A stretch of 64,000 nt of DNA from Liolophura sinensis (Eukaryota > Mollusca > Polyplacophora > Chitonida > Chitonidae): assembly GCF_032854445.1 (NCBI RefSeq), contig NC_088295.1:92249805-92313804 (forward strand), given 5' to 3'. Below are positions 24,169-37,100 of this stretch, piece after piece. Every line of letters begins with the position of its first letter. Positions within the stretch are counted from its first letter, which is position 1. The translations under genes were made by a program, and so were the position numbers. The notes below the pieces were generated by a model, which ran no database searches, was not told the DNA's origin, and saw only the letters and a list, made by a program, of their open reading frames with translations.

Positions 24169-24277
24169 ATAGCTGGATTTATTTCTCCCCACCTGGCTGA
24201 GTTACAGAAGTGTAATGCAAAATCGAATTTATACTGTTCCATCGTCGTAACAACTTTTTCTTTACATACAACAAATT

Positions 24278-24428
24278 CAGTTTATCTGTAAAGCTTTGGT
24301 TCAAACGTACGACTGTATGAACGACGGTTGACGTTTACACATGCCTGGCGGTTTATCTGTAAACTTTTGGTCTAAACGTACGGCTGTATGGAACGACGGT
24401 TGACGTTTACACATGCCTGGCAGTTTAT
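24278..24428. repeat. Tandem duplication of ~73 bp
   Basis: Two copies of a segment containing GGTTTATCTGTAAACTTTTG and ACGACGGTTGACGTTTACAC, ending CATGCCTGGC. Confidence 0.8.
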
Positions 24429-24429
24429 T

Positions 24430-25840
24430 AACAGGCCTACAAAATAATAAACCATATAGCATGTAGCAATTTGCTAAAGTATTTAATTATTTGATCCGAC
24501 TGTTATTTAAAGCCATACATACTCAAGAATTTGTCACAGATTTATTTACTTTTGTTATATACAATGTACGGTTTATGAAATTCGTGAGGAAACCGGGGTG
24601 ATCGCAGTACATCACCAATCATGGCGGGTTATACTGACGAATTCTTCCACGTGCAACGTGTTCTGTCATATACTGGTAGGTCAAAGGTCACCAGAGAGCT
24701 GGATGGAAAACAACAAAAGACATCACCATCGACTGCTTATGGACAACAACGCAATAACGAGAGCCCCTTCCCCCACCACATCCCCAAATAAAGCACGGGC
24801 CGTAGATAGAAATCTTTTCAAATTAACCACACGGTCACTGTTCCCGCCTCCTGAACAATATCCGAATGTGCCGTACATGTGTGTTTGAAATAACGCCATA
24901 TAGTAGATTTGTCTCTGGAGGGAAACAATGTACGGGACCAGTTGTGTCTATGACGTTTTATATTGTCTTGTGGACTGAGATATATGATATATACACAATC
25001 TGTTTCGATACCGCGAAACCAATGGCTATAAAATACTGGTCGTTATCTCCCCTATACTCTCACTCTACATCATGTTTAATGCAGACGCAAGAATAAACTT
25101 ATAGGTCAATCGGCGTGTCTGCAATTGCTATAGCAACACCGTGAGGCATTAAGAACATAAACAGCGCCAATATCCCGTTTTACTTAATTCAAAGAGTAAG
25201 TCGTAGCCATGACAGCGGTTCATAACATTACTGAGACTAGCCCGCGTGAATCGGCACTCAATATAAGAGATCGATAAGCTATATTGGATGTACCTGATTT
25301 AATGGTCGAGGTCTGATATGTGACAATAGCTGACAATCTGACCCATAAATAATCAGACATCGAAGCCATCTGGGTATAAGCCTTAGGCTCATATACAAAC
25401 GGGGTTTTGACCATTTTTTAAATTAGAATAGGCAACAATACTTGAATTACTATACCTGTTCCCCATGCAGTACATGTTTAAAGCTGTATCCGAAATGTAG
25501 ATAAATATGACATGAAATTAGACGACTTGCTTTAATTAAAAGAAAACGAAGGCATGAAATGAAATGCATGAGCATCAGGAAAAAGGCCACTGAAAACTGT
25601 CTCAAATATATAATAAATATATTCACTTCATATTGTGTTAATATATTTACTTTAATAGTCTAAAGAAACAAGGGAAGATAAGACTTTATATACAGACATG
25701 TAGCTATACATACCCTATAAAAAAACCATGTTGCACCCTTGGTTTCAACTAGCTTTCTCAAAGCATTGTGCTGTAATCATACACTGAGACAAAACCCATG
25801 ATAAGAATACATCACTATATATGTATTTGTAATATATCTA
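24430..25840. other. Intergenic, nothing recognised
   Basis: AT-rich spacer. Short frames only; no splice-supported exon, RNA gene or repeat. Confidence 0.5.
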
Positions 25841-25867
25841 GTATATATGTATGTATGTATGTGTGTA

Positions 25868-25902
<35 letters not shown>

Positions 25903-25919
25903 ATATATGTATGTATGTT

Positions 25920-25920
<1 letters not shown>
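25841..25920. repeat. (GTAT)n/(GT)n microsatellite
   Basis: Alternating GTAT and GT runs next to a SINE copy. Confidence 0.92.
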
Positions 25921-26362
<442 letters not shown>

Positions 26363-27404
26363 GGTGTCCTGGTCAGTCATGGTTCATAACCTCTACAGAC
26401 GCGTCATAGAATAGTTCAGCGTATACAGGAGAGGAAATTCAACCTCTATTGAGGTAATTAATCAATGAATGCTTGAGCTCCAATTGTAGTATCTTGTCTG
26501 CATGTTAACATCGGGAAAAACTGGATTATGTAAATAACGTAACATAAATGGAAAACCTATTTATATACTACAATATGAAATTAACACCATCGAGAAAAAA
26601 GATTTCATAAATGGTATTAATATAACCATGGCAACGCTTCATTTACGTCACAATATGATATTCATGTTATGCTCAGGAAAATCGCTGAGAGTGTGTGTCA
26701 AAACATGACATGTGAGACCTGTTTTTCTTGTAGCGCAAGAATCATATTGTATGAGATTAAAATTAAATCGCAGAAGTCAAGAATTTCATTGGTTGTGTTT
26801 TTTCTGCTGTAACTTAAAGTTTACAGCAGCTAAACTTAATCGAAAAACTGAAAACATTTCCTCAATAATTTGGCGAATGGCCCAGTTTTTTTTCAGCCCA
26901 TAAAAAGGATCGCCATCCTATAGAAGAAATTTATAAGAAAAATTCTCGACTGCTGCTTTAAACAATAATGAAATAAATAAATGAATCTCAGGTATGCCTC
27001 AGTGGTTCAATGATTAAGCAGCTAACATCTCAGGCCGGAGAATCTGTAAATAGATCAGCATTTATATAAGCACTGACAACGGCGTTCCATAGTTCAGTAA
27101 CAACTCTACTTTCCTCTACACATGCTGAAAGGAGAACGAGGAGCATGCTCACAAAGCGTCGATTTCATTATATAGGAAAGCACTGATTCCCCATGAAATC
27201 CATCTGCATTTTTTTAATAAAAACGATAAGAGTTTTCTCTCGCGCACATTGGATGACAATAGAGATTATTTGAATTTCGATATAAGGTTATTCATCACTA
27301 CCACTTATGGGTGGCAATACCCCAGGCAGAAAGACGTGCATATATGGTGTGTATAGCTTACATTACGTATATGGGGTAACATCTACCAGAGAGTATATTA
27401 AGTA
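26363..27404. other. Intergenic, nothing recognised
   Basis: AT-rich sequence without a supported gene or repeat. Confidence 0.45.
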
Positions 27405-27588
27405 ATCCAGCTCATACTGGCTTCCTCTCCGGCCGTACGTGGGAAGGTCTGCAAGAAACCTGCGGATGGTCGTGGGTTTCCCCCGGGCTCCCCTCGGTTT
27501 CCTACCACCACCGTCGTATAAGTGAAATATTTTTGAGCACAGCGTAGAACACCAATCAGATACATAATTAAATAAATATACTAATTAA
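27405..27588 (+). mobile_element. Dispersed SINE-like element
   Basis: Contains CTTCCTCTCCGGCCGTACGT, CCTGCGGATGGTCGTGGGTT, GGTTTCCTACCACCACCGTC, GTATAAGTGAAATATTTTTG and an AATAAATA tail. Head missing or unrecognisable. A second, shorter copy of its 3' end lies at 27875-27945 (AAAAAGTGAAATATTCTTAG then TACGGCGTAG). Confidence 0.78.
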
Positions 27589-28220
27589 CATCGAAAATTG
27601 CCTCCATTCAAACTTTCTTAAATTTTTCCAAATATAGACTGCATCTAGAGTCATTAATCACAATCTACAATCATAGAGCAGGAGATCGTTGGCGATACCT
27701 GGTGTGCATAATTAAAGGTAAATGTGGGTGCCTTGGTTAACTTGCAACAAGGGGCTGTGTAAACATGGATTTGCAAGGTGTTACTCTATAATACGAAAAC
27801 GTCGTTTTCAATGTTTAATCATTGCACTGTTCTGGAAATTTTTCGACATATAGGCCTACATATACTTATATTTTATATTCAGTCGAAAAAGTGAAATATT
27901 CTTAGTACGGCGTAGAAAAACAATCAAATAAATAAATATATACAGTAAGCCGTGAATTGTTATTACGGTAACAATATCTTTCGTTAAAATCATATATTTC
28001 TATATAAATTAGTTATAAGTCAAAGAGACTGAGATGTTAATTTTGATAACAAAACTGATCTTCTAATTTTACTTTGGATAACGGTTGAACCGTTTGTTGG
28101 ACCAACATCACTTTTCCACAAACTTACAAGACAACTGTTTCAAGGGAGATAATTCTGGTAACGGTATATAAAGCAGGCAAGCACATCCGGGCACTGCGGA
28201 CTTTGTTGGTGACAACCAAG

Positions 28221-30923
28221 ATGGCAGCCACCATGATAGACTTGACACAATTTCCTCACAGAACGGAATTTAGTGGTACTTCTGAGGAAAATGTCGCATT
28301 TGCGAAAACATTCTGGCAATCTGTGCAATTACATCCGCCGATGGAATCCAGACTAGTTTCGAGCGATATACGACAGCGACTGAAAGTGGCCGCACCACGT
28401 TCACAAGGTGAGACATTATAGCGGTATGCCCAGCATGGCGATAGCGATCCAAATTATGACAATGCTGCTTACATGGATTTATTGGCAACTCGGATATGAA
28501 TTTACCCTTTATACCGGTTATACATTAACTGAGAAGTCTATCTTCAGAAGTCTGGCGCAAAGTTGCAATACGTATAAATAACAAATCGTTGAGGAATGAT
28601 CGAGGGGCATATACACAGGCTTATTTTCATTGAGTTACTTGTGTGTACTACCTACTTGTAAGAGTAATTAAAGAATAAATTGAACCCATTAGCCAAAAAT
28701 GTGATAAAATTTTGCTTTATTAATAATATTTTATCTTTCTCAGTGAAAGTTGTACGCCAAGTTCCAAAGGACGAAGCACCAGGTTTGTATAGACATGTCT
28801 GTTTTCTGTATAAGCATTTATATTTTACATTTACTATGGCATCTAGGCCTATACCTTGAATGATTGAGCTTGGTCAGCATGTCTGTATCTTTGTGTTACA
28901 TGTGACAAAGTTTGTCAGTTACTTGTCAGCATCATATGAGTGAGTATTCTTATGTATGCATTGTTATTCTTGTAAATGGGTAAATAAATTATGGTGTTGC
29001 TAAAGGACTCGACATCATTGTGCATGGCATTCAACTCCAGTCAGTCAGTCAATCAGTCTGTCAATAAATTTCACAATGCCTACATTTTGCATTAGCCCAT
29101 AAAGTATTTATTTCACACCACTCAACTTCTGTATTTTCTGTTTCTTTCTAGTACTATACTCCAATTTCCATTATGAATATTATTGCAGATTTAAAAAAAT
29201 TTTTTGTGCGTGCAAAAACTATTGAGAAAATGGAAGAAATCCAGCGGCTAAACAAACTGTCACAGTGTCGAGAAGAAGATTTACAGAGATTACAACGACA
29301 AAGGCAGGAAAGGATAAGGGTATGTTATAAACTGACATGACTTCATAATGTCTCTTGTGATATTTTATTTTTTTTCACCTGTTGATCACTTGAAATTTAT
29401 AGTGTACATGCGACAATCATACCCTGTTACCCATGATAATATCCTAAGGGATGAACAGGTGTAATGTTAACAGGGTGTCACAGTACTGACTAACCCACTA
29501 TAATTCCAGGAAATTGTCCCATTTGACAGACAGGTGTCACCCTCGCACAGTCTTACAGTTCCGACTAACCCACTTTGGGACATGTATGACACTGACAGGG
29601 CCTGGGGCACTCTAAGGGTTTACCACAGTATTTCCCCTCTGATATGCTTATTATGATAGTATCACAAGAGCCTATGTAACACTGAATGTAACACTCAACA
29701 ATACATACCCACTGTGGTCCCAGGATAATGTTCCCAGAGTCAGACAGGTGTTAGACTCAATTTGCCACAAGACTTACTTACTGTGGTCCCAGGATAATGT
29801 TTACAATAGTCAGACAGGTGTTAGACTCAGTTTGCCACAAGACTTACTTACCGTGGTCCCAGAATAATGTTTACAAGAGTCACACAGGTGTTAGATTCAA
29901 TGTGCTACAAGACTTACTTACTGTGGTCCCAGGATAATATTCCAAGAGTCAGACAGGTGTTACACTCAGTTTGCCACAAGACTTACTTACTGTGGTCCCA
30001 GGATAATGTTTACAATAGTCAGACAGGTGTTAGACTCAGTTTGCCACAAGACTTACTTACTGTGGTCCCAGAATAATGTTCCAATAGTCAGACAGGTGTT
30101 AGACTCAGTTTGCCACAAGACTTACTTACTGTGGTTCCAGGATAATATTCCAATAGTCAGACAGGTGTTAGACTCAGTTTGCCACAAGACTTACTTACTG
30201 TGGTCCCAGAATAATGTTCCAATAGTCAGACAGGTGTTAGACACAATTTGCCACAAGATTTACGTACTGTTCTCCCAGAATAATATTCCAAGAGTCAGCC
30301 AGGTGTTAGACTCAATTTGCTACAAGACTTACTTACTGTGGTCCCAGGATAATATTCCAAGAGTCAGACAGGTGTTGACTTACAGGGTGTGCTACTCTCA
30401 TGGGGTGTGTTAGCCCACAGGGTTTGCCACAATGTTCAGTCAGGTGTCACACTTCAGTACAGGGTTAGCTACCTTCACAAGGTTTGCCTCAATGTGGTGC
30501 TAGTATAATGTTCAGACAGGTGTCACCTTTTAGTACAGGGTGAGCTACCCTCACAGGGTATGCCACAATGCAGTGCGAGGATGAATGTTCAGACAGGTGT
30601 CACACTTTAGTACAGGGTGAGCTACCCTCACAGGGTTTGCCACAATGTGGTGCTAGGATAATGCACATTTAGCACATTGAATAATTTGTCATTTCAGGAA
30701 TGAATTTAGGTGCACTTAAAGAATTTGAACCATACCTGTGAATGGTCACCTGCATTGACTTTTTTATTTGTTGCAGAAAGATCTAGGTTCTCGTGAGCGT
30801 CGGATGCAGTCTGCACCAGCATGTCTGTCACATAGTAAGAGCCTGACGCAGGTCAACGAGACACTGGAAGCCGTGGAGGAAATCAAACAGCTAGACATCC
30901 CAGACTATGACTCTGATGAATGA
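28221..30923 (+). CDS. Unrecognised 167-residue coiled-coil protein, four exons
   Basis: Coding exons 28221-28407, 28744-28782, 29189-29319 and 30777-30923 join in frame (phases 1, 1, 0) with GT-AG introns and end at TGA 30921-30923. The start ATG lies in AAGATGG, a good initiation context; a second ATG follows four codons later. The N-terminal half has [20 protein letters not shown] and FWQSV. Exon 3 is a basic, Q/R-rich predicted coiled coil ([25 protein letters not shown]). The C-terminus is acidic, ending [10 protein letters not shown]. No signal peptide or membrane segment is evident, so a cytosolic or nuclear protein is likely. I do not recognise the family. Intron 3 contains a 69-bp minisatellite. 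Confidence 0.8.
29700..30400. repeat. 69-bp minisatellite in intron 3 of the four-exon gene
   Basis: About ten copies of TGTGGTCCCAGAATAATGTT, CCAATAGTCAGACAGGTGTT, AGACTCAGTTTGCCACAAGA, CTTACTTAC; 69 bp apart (for example 30061 and 30130). It is followed to 30670 by a related, looser repeat with CAGACAGGTGTCAC and GAGCTACCCTCACAGGGT. Confidence 0.88.
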
Positions 30924-31505
30924 CCTGCTACAGACTGTTAACTTCAAAACAGATTATCCTGAGACCAGTGTTGCAAAGCTGTGCCAACCAGTGTCAGGAG
31001 TGACATCCATGAAGTGAGGATCACTTCACTAAATGATACTGATATAACATTGACACAGCTTTGTAATAATGAACCTGTCCTTCAGCAACAGCGTCACAGC
31101 CTTTGTGAGCATTGGCTCATCCTTTAATGTGTAAACATACCTATACATGTAGGTATATACTGCATGTGTGCATACATTACATACGAAAATCTGTGATATT
31201 CATTACTGTTACATGTTATATGTTCGTTGTTTGATTCCATTACTTCATGTTTGACAGGCTTTTACATTTTAATTACTCGTTATTTGTTTTCCTTATTCCC
31301 ACTTCTAGAGAGGTTCACTGGACTAAGTGTTTTGTCTTTAATCTGAAAGCATTGTTTCGTTGTTCAGTCAATGCCACTTGTCAAATGCAAAAATCGCATT
31401 AAACAGAGCACTTTTCATTTGACGAATCGAATTTTGACTGATTGACTCAACACTCTCACAGTCTTAAGCAAACATCATGATATGGTTTTAATAGAGTGGC
31501 GCATA

Positions 31506-31511
31506 AATAAA
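31506..31511 (+). terminator. Candidate polyadenylation signal AATAAA
   Basis: AATAAA about 580 bp after the stop codon of the four-exon gene. Motif only. Confidence 0.35.
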
Positions 31512-32539
31512 ACATGTAATTGTTGTCAATATCTTTGAGATTTTTTTGTGTCTCTTACTAATATATTAAGAATATGGCCAACCTGAAATGTGAGAGATCA
31601 TAGTTTTCATCTTGAATTAGTATTTCAGCTTTCATTTGGCCATCATCTCCAGCAGTCTCTTTGTTTTTTTGGGTAAAAACTACTTTTCATTACAAATTCA
31701 GTCATAACAATTAAGTAGTTAAATATTGGTTTAGGACCATGTCCATCACAACAATTTCCATTACCTGCGACACTAATTTTCCACTTGTACATTGACAGTC
31801 AGTTTTAAGAGTGGAAGTAGCTGAAGTCACTGAGGTAAACCACTGACCTTTGGCAAGTCGCTGACAAGCTTTTGCATGTGTAATATACAGTCATCTACAT
31901 TATACTGATAGAAGACAAGTGCTCTTTGAACTTTGCTCAATGAGACTGGACAAATGGTCACATGAGGGTCATCAATCATTTTCAAAGCCTCACACACATT
32001 AAAGTAAGGGAATCAACAATTGTGGGACGACAGCTAGGAGGTGATAGACAAACACGATGACATCACAACTGTTACAGATGTCAGTTTACATACACTAACC
32101 TTTGGCAATGACCATAAAGATCCTAAGGATGACAGTCATATTCTATTCTGAAAATATCATCTGACTCACTATATGAAACATTAACACTGGAAAATCATTA
32201 TTTATTGTATTTACAACGGTTTATTTTATTCCTGGACAAAGAAAACGACCATGACAATCATTCTACAAATAGTTTACATCAGGTTAAGCATGTGTATGTA
32301 GCTACAGTGTTCCCCTAATGTGCACTTCATGTAACCTTCTGTGATGATACAGGCAAGGTAGAAAAATTATTTATCTGGCCTAAAAGTCAGAAAATGTCAG
32401 ACGACATTACAACAACATTACAGATTAATACAGGAATCATTTCAAGACAAAGGTATTTCTTCAGAACACATTGTTACCACAATCAAGAAAGTCACTCTAG
32501 ACAACTGCTCAATAGAATTTACTAACCCCAGGCCTGCAA

Positions 32540-32960
32540 TGATATATGAGGTAGTGTTAATGTAACAAGTGCCGAGTAATCAAAACAAAATCAGTAGCAC
32601 TGTTAACACAACAGCACCGGAGTAATCACAACGAAACCAGGTGCAATGTAACAAGTGCCAAGGGAGCACAACACAATGGGAGGCACTGTTAACACAGCAG
32701 TGCTGGAGTAATCACAACAAAACTAGGTGCAATGTAACACGTGCCGAATAAGCACTACATAATCAGAGGCACTGTTACCACAGCAGTGCTGGAGTAATCA
32801 TAACGAAACCACTTGCAATGTAATAAGTGCCAAGTAAGCACAAGACAAGCAGAGGTAGTGTTAAAACAACAGTGCTGGAGTAATCACAACGAAACCACTT
32901 GCAATGTAATAAGTGCCAAGTAAGCACAAGACAAGCAGAGGTAGTGTTAACACGAAAGTG
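32540..32960. repeat. ~86-bp tandem repeat
   Basis: About five copies, with GCAATGTAACAAGTGCCAAG, then AGGCACTGTTAACACAGCAG and TGCTGGAGTAATCACAACGA. Two copies start at 32644 and 32730. Confidence 0.82.
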
Positions 32961-33844
32961 TTACAGTACATGTAGGCATAGGCCTGTGTACAGAACTGTA
33001 TACCTACAGGGAGTTTTATAGCTCTTCAGTCTGAAACATTTTTATCCTGTACTACCTGCACCAACAGATGCTCAACCAATATGAGTATATTTACATAAAA
33101 AAATATGAGCACATAAAAAAAAAAAAATTCTCAACCTAATGGAAAACAGTTGAGCTTTTGGGGCACAATATCAGTGGGCACTTCACTGTATTGCTTGGTG
33201 ACACAAATCATAAAACGAAAGGAGGCTGAATAAAATAAATATTTAACAAGCCATTAAGCAATAACATGATCATTCTCCACATTATCTGATACATTCTATA
33301 TTTAGTATTAAAAAAATATACATGTATTCATTTCTCAAAAAACAGTTCTAATTTAGCTCTTTTTCTTATGCAAACTATACATTGCATGAACAGGATTTTT
33401 AGCTCTCGATATAGATAGACATACGTTCATCTCACTTCTTAAAATAAATCTTTGTTCAAGCTCATACATGTATGAGAACATAAAAATATGTCATCACAGT
33501 CAGTCATACTTGACACACATCGAAAAAACTTTAGCTCTCAAGTAACACGCTGCGTTTTGATTTCACATTACAGGATCAAACAACATAAGGTAGATGCTAA
33601 AATAAAGCATATATCAGTAGCAAATATTAATTAGTGCCTCAGAGACACACCTTGTCTGGAGAGGTGCAATAAAGGGAGGTAACCATTAACTTGCTATCCA
33701 AGACACCAATATGGAGGGCCTAGCTCAAGCAAACCTTTTTTGATCCTGGAAACAGTATGTTTTGATAACATTAAAGCATCACCAAAAGAAATTGCTCCAT
33801 CACCTGTTGAACCAGCTTCCGAGTTAAAACGTAATCATCAAATT

Positions 33845-34050
33845 CTGATACAAGCCTTCTCAGTAAAAACTGACTCATCCAACTCTGAAACAAGCCTTCT
33901 AAGTGAAAACTTACTCATCAAACTCTGAAACCAGCCTTCTAAGTGAAAACTTACTCATTAAACTCTGAAACCAGCCTTTTAAGTGAAAACTTACTCATCA
34001 AACTCTAAAACCAGCCCTCTCTGTGAAAACTCACTAATCAATCTCTATTA
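33845..34050. repeat. 40-bp tandem repeat in the ETHE1 3' flank
   Basis: About five copies of TTACTCATCAAACTCTGAAA followed by CCAGCCTTCTAAGTGAAAAC, 40 bp apart. It may lie in the ETHE1 3' untranslated region. Confidence 0.85.
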
Positions 34051-34183
34051 TCAAACAGGTGATGTAAACACATTACCACATACCTAGAAATTATGTACAA
34101 ACATCTTTCTCCAAAAACAAAAACTGCTTGTTTGCACTACATATGCTCCCTGCTCCTGTACTACTTGCTGTTTCATTGGGCCG

Positions 34184-37100
34184 TCAGCTCTCTGGCACCT
34201 CAAACACTCCACAAGCCATGTTAGCAGGTAGGGCTCGATCTGTCAGGCACAGAAAATACAGCTTACCACACAGAATACATGCTATGCTAGTGTTGCTATG
34301 AACGAAGTTGGAAAATCTTTAAGTTACTTTTTAAATTAAATTTGTGGAAATGGACACAGTCTGACAATATTTAGTTCATTATACCAGAGAACAGAGAAAC
34401 TGTTGATAGAATATCCTACTGTGGTATCTAGTATGTGTGTCCTCTTGTGTGTCCTGATCTGTGCTGCTGACAGCTCCTGTACACATACACATATCCAAAC
34501 AAAATAAATACCTTTCTGCCATACTGGTAGAGAAATTAGGAAACAGGAGATAATTATTACCAATTTGTTTTGGGTAGGGCAGATTGAGTTCTCCCATCAC
34601 TCTGATAAATTCCTCTCTCTTCCTCCTCAATCGAAGATTACACCGTTTTTCCTCTTCCACCGTTGTCATTGTCTGGCCTGTCAAAAAGTCATTGACTGAC
34701 TGTCAGACTATGGGTTTGATATCCAGATATTTGATGTGTTTGTTTGTTTAGGTTTCAACATCAACTGAAACATTGCTTCTCAAATCACAACATCTCATTG
34801 TAGCTTAATAGCTAGTCATGATGAAGACATGCCACCTTACTGGAATGCCATCCCATGATGACGACATGTCACTTTACTGGAATGCCATGTCATGACGAAG
34901 ACATGTCACCTCACTGGAGTGCCATGTCATAATGAAGACATGCCACCTCACTGGAATGCCATGTCATGATGACGACATGTCACTTCACTGGAATGCCATG
35001 TCATGACGAAGACATGCCACCTTACTGGAATGCCATCTCATGATGAAGACATGTCACCTCACTGGAGTGCCATGTCATAATGAAGACATGTCACTGCACT
35101 GGAATGCCATGTCATAATGAAGACATGTCACCGCACTGGAATGCCATGTCATAATGAAGACATGTCACCTCACTGGAATGCCATGTCATGATGACGACAT
35201 GTCACTTCACTGGAATGCCATGTCATGACGAAGACATGCCACCTTACTGGAATGCCATCTCATGATGAAGACATGTCATCTCACTGGAATGCCATGTCAT
35301 GACGAAGACATGCCACCTTACTGGAATGCCATCTCATGATGAAGACATATCACCTCACTGGAATGCCATGTCATGATGAAGACATGCCACCCCACCGGAA
35401 TGCCATGTCATGATGCCATTCTCAGTCACAGTGTATAGACAGCTTTGCACTCTGTCAATCCTCTCCTACTGGATGCCTCTTGTGAGAGATAAGAGGGCCC
35501 TTTAAGCGCTACCACTTACAATGAGGACACTCTAACCCAATCCCTTATAATACAAGTATAAAATTTTTACAGTGTTCCTAGATTTAATACAAGACTAACT
35601 TAAAATATTGTCTTGGAATGAAAAACAACATGCCATTTGGTGGCATAAAGAGATGCACTGCCAACAAATAAAGAGAGGAGTAGGCTACATGTCTGAACTA
35701 TTGAAAAGTTCCATGCTGCATGGAGAGGTACAACTACCTTTATCAGCCAAATGGTGAGTCTTATATGTGACATCATGAGCAGGTACTTCTATTCACCTTC
35801 GTAATAATGAACAGGTGTTGATATTTACCTGTGTACTGAAAAGCTCCAACCTTTTCAACCTGTGCAGCCATGAACAGGTGTTAATACCTACCCATGTAAT
35901 CATGAGCAGGTGTTTCTACTTACCTATGTAAGGTGCTGGAACCTACCTGTGTAACCAGGAACATGTATTGATACCTCCCTACCTCATTGGCAAGTCTTGA
36001 TAGTTACCTGAATAATCATAAACAGGTGTTGATACTTACTTGTATAATCATGATCAGGCGTTGACAGTTAACTGATTAATCATGAGCATGGGTTTTCACT
36101 TACCTGTGTAATCATGGGCGGGAAACAACACAAAGTTATCTGGCAAAGTGAAAATCTTCGAGTGAACCGAGTCATACAAGGTACCAGCATTTCCTGAAAG
36201 AAGAAATATTTTCATGAAAGTATTTCCTGTCAAAGTGTCCTTACATTTATATATGAAGAGTGAAACATGGTACAGTGTTATCATGCTGGGAAAGTTTACC
36301 TATGAAGAATAATTCATCTAGAGAGAGACAGTCACGTAACTAACCTTGCTGAAAGTCTGTGCGGCCACATCCTCGCACAAGGAGAGCATCACCTGTGAAT
36401 GCCATTCCCTTCTCATGCCAGACGTATGTCATACAACCTGGAAATATACAGTGTTGCTCATGTCATACACACGGATGAGACAGACACTGGGATGGAAACT
36501 AAACAACAAACTCATAATTTTTATGTTTTCAGCATTTCTGAATTAAATTCTGTACATCTTCCTGAAGTATTTTTTGCATAAATAAAGAGGAATTTCTCCA
36601 AAAAAGAGGAAAAATCTCCTGCCTGCATACAACTTGGAAATATACAGTTTTACTCATGTCATACAGCCTGGAAACATACAGTGTAAACTATACCGCTCAT
36701 GTCATACAGCCTAGAAACACACAGCGTAAGCTACACTGCTCATGTTAACAGCCTGGAAACACACAGTGTAAACTACACTGCTCATGTCATACAGCCTGGA
36801 AACACACAGTGTAAGCTACACTGCTCATGTCATACAGTCTGGAAAAACATAGTGTAAGCTACACTGCTCATGTCATACAGTCTGGAAATACACAGTGTTG
36901 CTCATGTCATACAGGGTGGAAAAATACAGTGTTGCTCATGTCATACAGCCTGGAAACACACAATGTAAACTACACTGCTCATGTCATACAGCCTGGAAAC
37001 ACACAGTGTTGCTCATGTCATACAGGTCGGAAAAATACAGTGTTGCTCATGTCATACAGCCTGGAAACACACAATGTAAACTACACTGCTCATGTCATAC

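Larger units (their letters stand above)
30924..34183. other. Region between two convergent genes; 3' flanks and repeats
   Basis: Holds the 3' flanks of the four-exon gene (from the left) and of ETHE1 (from the right). No further gene seen. It contains an ~86-bp array (32540-32960) and a 40-bp array (33845-34050). Confidence 0.5.
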
